A DNA stretch of 64,000 nucleotides from Callipepla californica brunnescens (lineage: Eukaryota; Chordata; Aves; Galliformes; Odontophoridae), in assembly GCA_023055505.1 (NCBI GenBank), contig JALIRH010000001.1:94518530-94582529 (forward strand), given 5' to 3'. The position numbers were made by a program, and so were the translations under genes. Positions 34,558-48,006 of the stretch are shown piece by piece (the first letter of the stretch is position 1; each line of letters opens with the position of its first letter). The notes below the pieces were generated by a model. That model was given only the letters and a program-made list of their open reading frames with translations. It was not told the DNA's origin and ran no database searches.

Positions 34558-35001
34558 TGACAGCGAGATTAAGGTGCAACGGTTCAAATGGTATCCTGAC
34601 CAGTTTATTATCAATCCTAGTCACTTAGAGAGATGGGAGAGATGGGGAAGGGAAGAAATAAAAGCAAGGAGTCTCTGTAGAAAGCAAGAGAGATAGTCAC
34701 TATTGATGTTTCCAGCGTTGCTTGTAGTTTTCCATTGATCCAGAAAACTCATTCAGTCACTGCAGGGGATGGGAGAAAACCAGGAGACGTTGCAGCAAAC
34801 AGGCCCCAGGGGTTATTCCCTAAGAGGTTTTTTTTCTTTTTCTCTCCGGGAATTCCTTCATCAAGTGGTTTCTTTTCTCAGGGAGTTCGACTTCAAAGTA
34901 CTTAGTTTAGTGGGGGACTTTTATCCCCACTTCTCAAGGTTGTTTTTGTTGTTGTTGTTGTCGTTTTTGCTTTTTCTTCTTTTCTCTATGTTAATGTGAC
35001 A
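34558..35001 (-). repeat. LTR, antisense, probable solo LTR (about 444 bp)
   Basis: Read on the minus strand, the segment starts TGTCACATTAAC and ends CTCGCTGTCA, so it has TG...CA ends. It has a TATA-like GGATAAAAG (complement of 34918-34926) and an AATAAA in GATAATAAACTGG (complement of about 34601-34613) about 50 bases before the 3' end, the order expected of U3-R-U5. ATACC occurs directly beside both ends (34553-34557 and 35001-35005; the shared A is ambiguous), a likely 4-5-bp target duplication. Purine-rich sequence on the far side could instead be a polypurine tract of a longer element. The family is not identified. Confidence 0.55.
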
Positions 35002-35265
35002 TACCCGCCCCAGCAGACAAACCAGCAGGGAGTGGTGCCTTGTTACCATCAACAGCCATTATCACCTTTTGCAGCGGTCACCTCCTTCAAGCCGCCCCCG
35101 AAAAAGACTGCTTGTTCTGCTCCTGCTTATCTTTACAATCATAGGTAGAAGAACTGGGGCATGGTGACACCCACCACTTGCTCCCCTAGATAATTTGCAG
35201 TTCTCATTTATAGTCTTCTTACCAAAACGGCCTCACAAAATGTGCTTTGAGCCAAGGAAAAAAAA
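35002..35265. other. GC-richer unexplained stretch beside the LTR
   Basis: This segment is richer in G and C than the desert around it and shows no coding sense on either strand. On the minus strand it ends GGGGCGGGTA just before the LTR start, which resembles a polypurine tract. It may be the 3' remnant of the same element or an older repeat. Confidence 0.3.
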
Positions 35266-38096
35266 AAATAAAAAGCGTTCAGAAAACCATCGTTCACAAC
35301 AACCACATAAAATTCCAAAGCAAAAAAATATTATACTCTCCTCTTGAAAATAATTTTGAGTTGAGGTTTAGTGTAGGTCTTGACAGATTAGAGCACGAAT
35401 TGTTGAGGAATCAAAGCTAATTAAAAAGTTCCTTTGCACGGTTCAAAAGCAAAGAGTAAAATCCATTTTCAACTTAAAGTCAATGGAATTATTTTTGGAT
35501 TTATAGTAATTAATTATATGGCCTGTTATCTTTGCTCAGATTTAAAAGATTACAGAAAACAATGTTCAAGTGAGAAAGAATAGACCTCAGTTATTTAGTT
35601 TCAGAACCATCAGCAATGATTTTAAATCTAATAAACATTGTCATCTGGCTTCTGTCTCTCTTGAAAAAGGCCGTACCAAATAAAATCCATGCATAATTCA
35701 CAGAAAATGATTTAGGGAAAAAAAAGTCAGCTTCCCCAAAGTCTGTATTGGAATAGAATTCTCATTTGAAGAGAAGTCTGAGGAGGGTGAAGCAGAATGA
35801 GGAATTTCATGCTTTATTTTTCACTACATTAGGCAGCCTGTGTGTGACAAACAAAAACAGATCAAGTTTTCATTCCTAATTGACTCTGATTCCTTATAAA
35901 TTACGCATATGAGCACAATTCAGTAAGCAAGTTTTAATCATTTTTTGAGATGATATAATACTTCAAGCTAGATATTGTACATCACTACTATGTTCAACAC
36001 CACAGTCTCCTGCTCATCAGGTTCACTGTTATTAAATTTCACTGAACTGCCCTACAGAATGGTGAAAAACATTCAATTAATTAACTTTTTTTTTTTTCAT
36101 TTCACTAAGTTTGCATTCTATCATATAATTAATGTACCTACTACTTCTAAATGATCAGGTAGGTCTTGGAAAAGCTGTTTAAATTGAGTGTAGTATTTTA
36201 GTAATTTTCCAGTGTTTTAAAATCATCACATGGAAAATCCTTTACAATAAGTAGATAAGTCTTCAAAATGTAAAGAATAATTTTGCCTTCTCAGGTCAAC
36301 ATAAGTTATGATTAATTATGGTGTAAAACCTGTAGCTGCCTTTCAAAATAGAAATACTTGTTTTACACTCCAAGTTTATGCTGTTTCTAAACTGTCAGAC
36401 TACATGCATAGCCGAAACTAAAATAAAGGCAATCTCACTTCTTCATAGGAAAAAGGTAAATAAGTAGTGGTATAGCTAGTATTATAAATAAAAAAGAAAA
36501 TAAAATGAAAAAAACCAGTCCATCATTAATTGCCAGATGCACTGAAGATTTTTCTCCTTTCATAACCATTTTCTTTCTACATAGGAATCTTGTTAACATG
36601 CCTTTAATATATCACCCACACACCCATATATAGATTATCATAACCTGATTTTACTTCAAAATATATTTCTGCAAACTGATGTTCAAATCAAAGACCGTGA
36701 GACTCTCTAATAGTGAAATTGATGTTTGTCGATTTATGGTCTTTTATATTAATGTAAAAATCAGCATTAACAAGACATAATTAATTTTGATTGCTTGGTT
36801 GGTCATATTAAAACTACTCTTCCGTATGTCTTGTGAATCAAAAATTTCATGCATTCAATGAAAACAATGTAGTAATTGTGGACAAATCTTTGACAACTAG
36901 GTTCTGCTCTTAGTTAAACCTCACTGTTGATTTATAACATGTTAGACATATGTTTTGAATTGGAACAGATACATGTATAAATATGTTTTTGATTGGAGAT
37001 AAATGGAATTATTAGTCGGAAAACATTTATTTCTTCCTGAATATCAAGCTGCACAGAAGAAAGATGTCCATGTTAATGTCAATAGAGTGAAATAAAGCAA
37101 GAAAATTAGAATTTTAATGTGTATATTTAGCATCATTTAAGATAGCATAAGTCATCTAAGAAAACTATATGGAGATAGTAGATGTGACACAGGACATTTA
37201 GGAACTTTCTGGGGATACAGCTGTAGACCAGACATGATGTTCTAAGACTCCTATAATGTTGCTGACATCTCTCTTTAGGCCGATGAATGAGAAAGACAAA
37301 GTTAATCAGTGACACTAGTACCTGTTCATTGAAGATTCCTACACAGGACTTTTCTGAATCTGTTAGAAAGTTACATTATTTCTTAATTTCGTCTTCTTTT
37401 TAGTGACTTTTTTGTTGGTTTTTTTTTTCAACCAAACTGCATACAGGACTTTTCATTTCTATTCAGGTAGCCTAAATTATAAAATAATTTCAATTATTTT
37501 CTTCTTTTGAACCATCCAATCTGTAGAACACAGTCTTTATTTTTAAAGCTTCTAAAAAGTAACGGTAAAGCTATCCCTATTAGCTCACCAAGGCACGTCT
37601 TTCACACATACACAGACATACACAAAATGAAAAGAAAGTAAAACTGAACATTATTTAAAAGAAGATACTTACGTTTCTCTAACCAAAATAAAAGAATGAA
37701 ATCTCAGAAATATTTTTTTTTTCTTTGAAGAAATATACAAGCCAACTAGAGAAAAAAATATTAACATTAAACCTATTAAAGGTATTAACAAAGATTGTTA
37801 GTACTGGTAAGGTCTTAAGTAAGCCTAAGTGTCTTACGTCATGTTGAATCAGTGACCAAATAAATAAAAGAAAGGTGCTAAATTTGTGCTAAATTAAATT
37901 GCATGCATGAAAATAATTTTTTTTTAATCAGTTTATTTTTCTTTCACTGAAACCACATTCATCTGGAGAGATTGAATGCTTTTAAATATTCAGTTCCAGT
38001 CACAAATAGACACTGGATAGTGTTACATTAAGCACTTAAGTTTGAAAGAGATGGTTTTTCAATTTCAGTATTACCTATAAAGTATTTATTGCGATC

Positions 38097-38123
38097 TTTT
38101 TTTTTTTTTTTTTTTTTTTTTTT
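38097..38123. repeat. T27 homopolymer
   Basis: Uninterrupted T-run in desert sequence. Confidence 0.93.
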
Positions 38124-40287
38124 CTGACTGCAGGATATTTTTTTTCACTTCTATTAAAATATTACTTAATATTCCTTGTGAACTGTTGGCTATACAAAGT
38201 CATTTTTCAAGCTTTGGTATATTGAATATTCTGTCGAATTACTTCTACACCTTCATTTCCATACACTTATAAGCTAGATTTTCTACATTTCAGTGCAATA
38301 CATCTTATATCTTATATATTTTTCTGTGTACTTGTAGTGTAATATAACAATAATTAATATTTTTATACACTTCTTTATCTGTTTGGAGATAGTTTAAGAT
38401 GTATGGATAAGAAAGTAATTACCAGCAGAGAGGTAAAACCTTACAAAGTTTGTTACCAACATAACATATTTCAGACAGAACAAAAAAGTAAATATCGATA
38501 AAATTCCTGAAACAATTTGTGATTTTGAAAGCCAGCTTTTATGTTTATTCCAAATCCTTTCTAAGTTATATACTGTGTGACATCTCAAACTGTACTGTGT
38601 GAACTTGAGTATTCTTACAGAGGCAAATGAAAATTCTCCTTTTAAGAAAATATTGAAATACAAACTGGAGTGAATCTCAGTCATTCACCATCTTCATGAA
38701 ATATAGTGAATCTAACAGAATGGATCTTATTTAATTCTATATATTCAGGATCAGTTCCTAAATTTCTTCAAGTAAATAAGAAGTTTTTTTTACTTGATAA
38801 GAAAGAGAGGTCTTATCAATATGAATCATGAATTTTCCAACTAGAAATAATGAATGCATTCTGTCTGTGACATGCCTTATTTGATCACAAAAATCAAGGA
38901 TTAAAAACAGGCAGCTACAGTCACCTGTTCAAATCATCTGCACATTTTTATGGATTTACAGACCAACCAAATAAAGATTTTTTAAAAGGAGATCTTAGCT
39001 TTCTATACAAAGATAAATATTTCAAACAGTTGCTTGTACTGTTGTGTTTGAGAATGAGAAACAAGGTTATAGAATTTTGGAAGTTTTTTACCAAATGAGT
39101 AGGATTTATAGCCCAAGAAACTGGGAGGAGGGGGAAAGGAAAGGGTATAGAAGAAAAAGAATGATTCTTATTTATTCATCATCAATACAAAGCGTGGAGT
39201 TTCTTCAGTGTTGCAAACTTAACCACAAGAACTGAGAATTTACAAGAACAGTATCTCACTGTACCTTATCTTATATATGTGTTTGTTGGTGTTTGTTAGA
39301 CATCTCTAGATGCAATGAGTAAGTAATTCTCTTACTATGAATTGCTTGATACAGTGACCTGAAATACTATAAAATGGCATGTTAGCTCTTCAAAGAGATG
39401 TTAGAACTTCATGGACATAAAAAGTGTGGATCAGTGGTATATCAAGAAATGCAGCCATGTTGATCCTTATAAATAATTTAAGCAGTTCTCTCAAGGTACC
39501 ACTCCAGTAATTAATAAGTTATGCAAAGAAGTTATCAGCAAAGGTAGTATTTCTCTTATTGTACACAAGTACTTCACTTCTTGGTGAGCATATCTGAAAC
39601 AATAGGGTGCTTCTAAATTAAAGTTATAATTTCACAGTTTGGATAATTTCATTTATGTAGACATCTAACTTTTAACATTGTTCTCAAAGTTTCCACAAAA
39701 TAATAGTCATTATTTTTTTCCAGAAACCAGATTTTGTCCGAGAAAGCTTTTCCCCAGACAAAAACTAAGCATATGTCTCACTGCTAAGCAAAAGCTTTAA
39801 CACAGGAGGGTATTTATTTTTAGTTTAACAAATCTGCAAACGTAAGAGAAAAATAAGCTTTCAGATAGATTTCTGAATTCACTTAACCAAAAAGTTTCAT
39901 TTTATAATCAGATTATGAATTATACTGCCAATTAATCTGCAATGCTGCTTAATCCTTTTTCTTATCTTAATAAAAAGTAAAGTATGTTTTACATCCTCAG
40001 TGAAAAAGCATTTCAAGAGTTTTTAGCACAGAGGCTTAGTATCATCATGTACATTCTCCTACACGTATCTACAAGTTAATAACTTGATCTTGCAATAAAT
40101 TTCGTGCAGGCAGAACATGACTTTTAATCCCTCTATACAACTGAAAACTTATATCAGTGAGGGGTTATTTTAAAGAAAAGTACTCAATTTGACTGTCTTT
40201 ACCACAGAGAAAATAAGGAAGAAATGACAGAAGAAGAAAAAAAACATAAAAAAAAAGCACAGACACAAACACTTAATACAGGTAGAT

Positions 40288-40360
40288 TTCTTTTTCTCTT
40301 TTTCTTTCTTTTTCTTTTTCTTTTTCTTTTTCTTTTTTTTTCATTTTTCTTTTTTTTTAG
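40288..40360. repeat. (TTTTTC)n pyrimidine tract
   Basis: Repeated CTTTTT units over about 70 bases, with no purines except a few at the right end. Confidence 0.9.
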
Positions 40361-41110
40361 TCAGAAAAGACTGTCAAGGAGAAACATGAGTTTCTATATG
40401 TTTTAACTAGAAGTTAAGCTATTAAAATAGGCAAAAAGTACTTCTGTCCTTCTCGTTCTTCCTTCAAATTTCCTGGTTCTTCTCTTTCATTCCTGGTAAC
40501 TGTGCAACTGAAAACTCAGAAAAATGAATAATTCAATTAACAAACTGATATTTATTCTTAAGTTTGTTTGTAGTTAGAATTTTTTAAAAGCTATCTATAT
40601 TTGTGCTTGAAGTGATATTTTATCACAGGTGGGAGAATTGGCATTAACATAGTAGTATGTTAAGCTAAAATGGTTACAGAATTATTGCTTTAAAATCAAA
40701 TAATAGCTGTGTCTTTGCTGATTACTTGATGCCCCTCTTTAGTAAGCTTCATGGTTAAGCTGTGGACGCTTTATAGTTGAATATGAATACTGAGCATATC
40801 AATTATTATGTTGATTTCAAGGAAAATCCATGCAAAGCCTTTCCCTGTCTAATCAGATCTCTTTCTGAAATTTGCAACACACTGAATTTTTTTAGCACTT
40901 TCATTTATATTTACATTTACACCAAGAATTTGAATATCTTTTTTGTTGCTGTTTAAAAAATATCTCTGCTGGGAGGACACTATATATACTGCATGTATAT
41001 ATATATATACACACTATAGTAGAAATTCACTTTCTGCTTTCTTACAAGAAGAAATGCTCTAGATGTTCTTAAATCTGTAATATTTATTTCTGGTCAAAGA
41101 TAAAGGTTTT

Positions 41111-41145
41111 TATTCATTCATTTATTTATTTATTTATTTATTTTT
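41111..41145. repeat. (TTTA)n microsatellite
   Basis: ATTC/ATTT units leading into about seven ATTT repeats. Confidence 0.92.
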
Positions 41146-43096
41146 ACCTTTCTGTTCCCCTGTTTTTAGTAACAAGAATATATTTCAGTTGGACATATTT
41201 ATATAAGTAGAGCTATTTCCAGATCTTTTAATGAGCTAAGTATTTTCATTTATTTTTCTTTTCATTTTTTTAACTCTATATGGTTTTGCTGCTTTTTCTG
41301 TTAGCAGCAACAAGTTAGCATGCCTTCTTTCATTACAAGCTGCAGAGCTTCAAATCATCAAAGCAGTGGAGTGAAAAAGTTTGCAGATGTATTTCCTGTT
41401 GTCAGGATATTTTCATGTTTGGGGTTAAATACCTACATACTGTTTCTTCTGGATAATAGAAGAAATTTAATACTGAATATTATATATTCAGTGTACTCAA
41501 GAATATTTCTCAGAACAATTGCCCTAATGTTGCTGTTGTCTGCACATTTACACCATGAAAAAATGATCAGAGCTATCATGTTATCAGATTACTTGGAGAT
41601 ATTTTCTTCATGTATTTGTGCAAGTTGAAACTCTCAAAATATGGTCAAGCTACTATCTGCTAATGCTTCAACAAGAATAGGTTTAATCTGACACAACTTA
41701 CATGCAGATTTTATATACTTGCAATAAATAAGTCATCGGCTATTTAAAATTAAGCTTTTCATATATCTTTATTTTTGGGCTATCCATAATATTTGCAAAT
41801 GTAATTAACTTAACTTGCAGCATCTGAGGCATGAACTCAGATGTGAGCGACCCAAATTGTTTTTTACAGGTTCTAACATCCCTTTTACATTCACAAGTTT
41901 TCTGTTTTAACTTTCCCACCCACTTTTACATGTCAACAAAACATTACAAAAACAAAAAGTGTGCAGGCACTTATCCAATCAGGATCATGAGTCTAAGCCA
42001 CGCGCTCTTCCTCCATTCAGAGTCATCGTCAATCAGCCATCGTGCAGCTTACTTGACTTTGTTTTGCTCTTTTGCTGGAGGTGTTCTTAGTTCTCAGTCT
42101 TGGTTTCTCATACTGTTTATCTTGTTCCACATCTTGTGCTCTTAATAGTTTTTCTTGCATTCCCACATTAACTTACTCTGTTCATGGGAGAAATTTGAAA
42201 TATATCAAATAAAAGTTAGTAACTGCTGCTAACACAACTTTTTTCCAGCTAACTGAAACTTGGATGTTTGTCTCCATTCAACTTTATGAAAAGTTCCCGG
42301 AATAAAAATCAATTGACTAAACAATTTTTTTTCCCCTTAAAAGCAATATTATTTTTTTACTCTATTGGAAATAGTGAGTTTTCTTCTCATTTGTACTGTG
42401 TTCACTTTCAGATTAATTTTGTAATTTGCTGGGTCCACAGTACATGTGGTTGAAATTTTCTGGGTCTTAGCTTAATATTGTCTTATCAATATTCTAATCC
42501 ATATTTAAGATAAACTGGCAAAATGAAAGTTCTGTTTTTATCTGCTGATATACATTCATATTATCCTTTCTGAACAGTTATCATATTCTGCCATTCCTAA
42601 ATTTTTGTGTATTTATACCATTTTTCCAATTGCCAAAGTTCCAAATTAGAAAGAAAGACAAACATAGTGTGATAAACATCAAGAAGAAAAAGGCTGTAAA
42701 ATTTCTTGGTTTTTATGTATGTACGTGTGTGCCCAGGCCTGAGATATACTATATTATTCACTTGGAGAACTGGAACATATACATCAAAAAGTGAGATAGA
42801 CATGTGAGGAGCAAAAGCTTAATAAATTGATTTTTACTAACACAATGGAGTTTGTGCACAAATACAGTTTAATTTTGGTGAGGAGACATGTAAAATTTCG
42901 AAGGGAAGACAAAATGGAGGAAGCAGTCTGAAATAGCGTCCTTTGAAACCATGTCCTATTTCTTCTGCAGGAATGGATGGAAAAGTCAATACAACTTCAG
43001 CATTCCTCAGAATAGTCAAATGTTGAGGAAAGCACTGGTAAAACTAAGCATTGTAGAAAGAAACCAGAATGAAGGGACTTAGTCATTTCCAATACA

Positions 43097-43120
43097 TACA
43101 AACAAACAAACAAACAAAAA
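43097..43120. repeat. (AAAC)n microsatellite
   Basis: Five CAAA-type units. Confidence 0.88.
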
Positions 43121-46100
43121 CCTTATCAATGTATTTTTAGGTTTTTAAGCATGTGGTCAGCAATTCTCTGACTGGGAAAATAGGCAAAAGACAATTCTCC
43201 ATTTAAAATAGATCTGTCAATATGTTCAATAAAATTATGTAAATTTGACCTGAAGCTTTACTTTTCATATTTCACCTTTAAGACCTTCTGTTCCTTGTGT
43301 TCTCTTAGGTTTAGCTTTATTTTTATTCCTTAGTGCCTGTAAGTATCTTTCAGTTCCAGAACTTCACAATCTTAGCAAGATAAAAATGAAAATGCATTGT
43401 TCTGATTGTCTAATCTGTTGCAAAAGAAAACGTTTTATTTTCAAAGTGTGTCCAAGGACTGTCTTCATGATATGCTCTTGATAAGAGTGAGAAGAGTTCA
43501 GTTGTCCACAGCTAGGTAGGTCTGAAACATCCTGAGTCAAGTCTGCCAGCTCCCCGGGTGCCTCAAGGACTTCCACAAACATGGTTTGCCTGCTTCTCTG
43601 CAGCTGAGGCACCCTAGATGTCCTGTGCTGGACCATGGGTTTGACATGCCTAATCTAGATTGTTACAGAAGAATAAATCAGTGTATTTTCAAGCTGTATG
43701 CAGAAAAATGAATGGAATCATCCACTACTTGTCTTTCTTTGGAATCTCTTGCGCAGAAAAATAAATGAAATCATATTATAAACCTGCAAGAGTTGGGGAC
43801 ATGATTAAAAAGGCAAATATTGCACATTTTGTGTGGAGTAGACAAGATCAGGTATGGGGAATTAATGAGCAAATACAACATCTCAAAATGTCTATTCAAA
43901 TATAACATACATATTTTTTTTTTGGTGAGGAAGACAACAGTGAATGGATATGAACAATGTAATGATAAACATGATAATGCAGTATTAAAAAAAAAAAAAA
44001 AAAGAGTTGTTTTCCAGAGTTCAATATAAATACTGTACTGTTAAATTATATAGTTATCTGATAAACTCAATGAGATATATTTAAATGGGTGTACATATAT
44101 GATCTTCATTGTTTTTTTCTCTGCAGTAAAAATGAGAACAAAGAATAGATACAAGCCATAAAGTACCTGAGGCTTTATATTATTATGAATTTGAGGAAGA
44201 ATAAAATGGCCTGCTGAGGACACCTGTCTTTCTGCATCTGTGCAGTACCATAACTTTTGTATTTAAAATAAGTGTGGAAGAGTGAGCAGACCTCACCAAA
44301 TCTCATGTGAGTTTGTATCAACTGGTTGTAGGACAGAAGGAGCACATGTTCAAGTCATAGCATTGCAATTTAATGCTGCAAGAACTATTTTCCTCTTAAT
44401 TGACTTCTAAAGCAGATAGTTTTCCCCACTACATTGGTTAAACTACTGCAAAGTCAGGACTGAAAAACATTTTTCCCATTCTCAAAAGACTGCAGACAAA
44501 ATCTGGTGACAGTATGATGTCCTGCTTCAACTGAGAGATACTATGTTTAAGTAACATTTAATTCCTAATTTCTCAGGGACTAAGGTTTTTCCATAATGAC
44601 TTCAAAGATGTTTTTTCTTTTTACAAGTAAAATATGATACACTAATATATATCAAGATTAGAAAGGATGTTTGTTTAAGAAACACCCCATTTATCAATAT
44701 CATTAACACACTGATTATTGAAATAAATTTGTGAAGGCTTTGTTAAAATGTTTTTGTTTATAACAGGAAACAAATTTGAATTCCACTTTGAAATATGAAA
44801 TTTATTAGTTCAATGTGACGCTTCCAAGAAAAGAAAGATGCCCAATAGATGAGCTCAAACTCTGTTTCTTTATCAGGTTTTGCTATGTTTAATCTCTTCA
44901 GAGTATTGTACAGGTGACACTATATAAGCAGGAAAAACTGCATTTTTATGACTTCTGGTACTAAATTATCCTGACAGGTTACATTCACATCATTTACCCT
45001 GTATGATTAGACTGATGTGTCTTGTTGTGATGAAAGTTGGCTTTACTGTTGACAGTGAAGAGTGTACCTGTTTGTACTGTCAAAATAATACATTATTTCA
45101 CTGCTAACCTGCTCAAATGCACACATCTTATTTATTGCATGTAGATAATAAGAGGCAAAAGTGTAATAGGATGTACCACTATGCAGTGCGTGAGGGTATA
45201 TGCAAAGAACTTTTCAGATATGAGAAATATCAGAATTTGGAACATCTAAAATTGGTATTAGTATTAGCTTCCTGATTCTATATAGATAATGATCAAAAGC
45301 CATTGAAGTTAACAGCAGCCTTACCAGTGTTTACAGTAGGTACACATTCAGCTCTATTATACATATGTACAAATGATTTGTATATTATGTACAGTACTTA
45401 ATTGATCCCCAAACAAAACTTGCATTTATATTTATTGAACAATTGTAGAATACATTGCACTGATTCTGAGGACTCCACTTCAATGAAAAGCGAATCAGAT
45501 TCTTAAATGAGAGAGATAGAAGATCATAACATCAGAGAAAAAAAATAGTAGCTACAAGATTGTATATTTATTTTGTATGTGCAAACTCTTCTGCCTATTT
45601 CTGAAATAGATGCTCAATTTAATTAATATTGTTGGCCAATAAATTACATTTTGAATCATTTGGGCAGTATAGAGTATGTTTTCTTGTCTGTGTTCAATGT
45701 ATTTTATCTATACTTTATTCTAGTCCCATTAAAATGATGTTAAAGTCATGTATATGTTATATAACCTTTGAATTTTAAAAATGTTTATTATCTACACATA
45801 ATTAGTAACAACAGATTCATTTAATTTTGTAGTGCTTACCAATGACATAATCATTTTGCTCACAAAATTATTATTCTTATTGCTACTACTAATAATAACG
45901 TGATAATTGCCTTAGGCAAGCATACTCTATTCATTTGAATTCTGTAAGCATATGCATTAGGAAGCTAAAATTATTCCCATATACAACTACGTACTTATTA
46001 AAACAAACAGAATAAATATGGATTAATCAATGTACAAAAACAAAAGTGATTAGTTAAATTTTTTTTTGAAAATATGTTTGAAATTTTAGGACAAATAGAA

Positions 46101-47058
46101 TTTACGGTATCTGTATTCTATTAGTTTTTCACTGTAGCATTCACTTCCTTACTGCAAGCATCTATATAATAACTACAATAAACTATCCTTGGATAGTATA
46201 AGTTACCACTAAGTGAATGTTGCACACCACTGCTAAATGAAGGAAAAATAAGTATAAAAGTTGAATCTGAAGTTCAGGAGGATGGGAAATTAATTTGAAT
46301 TGCATAATAGTCATGATGAAAAATAACAGTATAACCCACAATTTAGTGTGTAATTGTACTTCACCATGAGCTAGGATTAGCAAATATGAGGACAAATGAG
46401 GTGTAAAATAAAAATGTTAAAATTCGTTATTGATCCCATATTAAAGCAGAAGAATGTGAGTGCTATCTCAGAGAAGAAAAACCGCAGCCAGCTATATAAT
46501 ATACACCATTAGAGAAAGATGGATTACATGGTGTCTGCATAATATGTATATGACTATTCTAAAAGATTACAGCTATTAGCTTGGAGCTGTCTGAAATTAA
46601 TTTTGAATAATCATCTTTTATGTTCCTTTTTGCATGTATCACATGAATTAAATTCTGAAAAATAAACATGAAAGAAATTTCAGATAGAATTTAAAGTATT
46701 TTATGCCATCAATTTAAAGCAAGCAAACAAAAAATCAACAACAACAAACCCAAGTGACTTGTCACGAGCATAGCCTGCTTTTATAACAAACTTTTCTATC
46801 ATATTTGATTTTGTATTAGTGGAATCTCTGATTTCTAATCTTTTTCACCGCATTTCAATTCAAACACATTGTGAAATATTTTCTTTTTTTTGTGAACATT
46901 ATTATTACACATCTATTTGGTTATCAACCTCAGTGTAGTTGCCTAACTGAGACTTTGCTTCAGCATTTAAAACATTCAAAAATGTTTTAAAATTTACTGC
47001 TAACATAGGCAGTAAAGTTTCCACATAATTTAAATACAATTTTTATTGATTTCAGAGC

Positions 47059-47080
47059 ATTATATATATATATATATATT
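47059..47080. repeat. (TA)n microsatellite
   Basis: About ten TA units. Confidence 0.92.
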
Positions 47081-47476
47081 CAAATGCAAATGTACAAAAT
47101 GCATGTTTGAATGTCTGGCTCCTCCTTTTCTGTGCAGAAATAGAAGACACTACTTGGCAATATACTTTCATTATGAAAAGTATGAAAAACTCATCTAAAT
47201 GTCATTATGTACTGGAGTATTTCTAGTATTGAAGAAATGTAAGATACCTATTAAATCATTCTCTATCAGAAATAGTTTGTCTAGGATTAAAAGGTCATTG
47301 AAAGGAGTTGAAATTAGCACGAGTTGATAATGTAAACCTGAAGTCTGAATTCTGAAATGTGATATTTGATTGAATAGTACAATATGTATCTCAATCCATT
47401 TAGGGGAGCCTTTCTTCTGGTTATACAGTTATCTGAGTAGGATCACTCCTCAGAGTATATTACGAGATAGAAGATA

Positions 47477-48004
47477 TGTAAAATGCTCCAAAAGCAATGC
47501 CTTTTATTTATTTCCATGGAAACTATAATGGTTGCCAAGAGCATAATAACACTGGTTGATAGACGAAGTTCTTAGCTACAGAAGATAATTTTTTAGCATA
47601 GCCACCATCATTAGCTACACACTTTTGCCATCAATGAAAAAGAGCCTGCATGCCATGTGCCAGTGGAGGTGACCCACTGTTTCACACCGTATATGGCAGT
47701 GTTGTTGCTGAAGCACATCACCCACTGCATCACAAACATTCACAGTTTGTTCTCCATAAACATTCAAGAAGCTTCAATGAATGTCAAATCAGTGACAAAC
47801 CTTTGCTTCAAATGCACTTCCATGTCAGATGCCATTCTGTCTAAGTGCCTCTTTGGTACCATCTGTTACTCAGAAACAAAATATAATGGAATATTAGTGG
47901 GAAGATTCAACCTGGCCAACCTACAACAATGTCACCAACATTAGCCTCTGATGTTGAGAAACAACTTAATAAAACAGGAGATATTAATTTCATAGCAGCC
48001 CTCA
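47477..48004 (-). mobile_element. Internally deleted mariner element (copy 2, Galluhop-like)
   Basis: TA dinucleotides flank both ends (47475-47476 and 48005-48006). The left end carries GCTCCAAAAGCAATGCC, and the reverse complement of the right end (GGCTGCTATGAAATTAAT) aligns with it as an imperfect inverted repeat. Near the left end the minus strand shows DGK..-type remnants consistent with a mariner transposase C-terminus. A block around CCATGGAAACTA is shared, inverted, with copy 1 at about 8535. At 528 bp against roughly 1.2-1.3 kb for full mariners, it is deleted and non-coding. Confidence 0.68.
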
Positions 48005-48006
48005 TA

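Larger units (their letters stand above)
35266..47474. other. Gene desert, AT-rich, no gene seen
   Basis: Twelve kilobases without a supported gene or recognised transposon. Simple repeats are listed separately. A slightly GC-richer patch at about 43480-43650 has no recognised origin. Confidence 0.55.

Noticed and set aside
43480..43650. Slightly GC-richer patch with a 90-codon minus-strand frame
   Set aside because: Could be an old repeat or exon-like piece, but I could not match it to any family.
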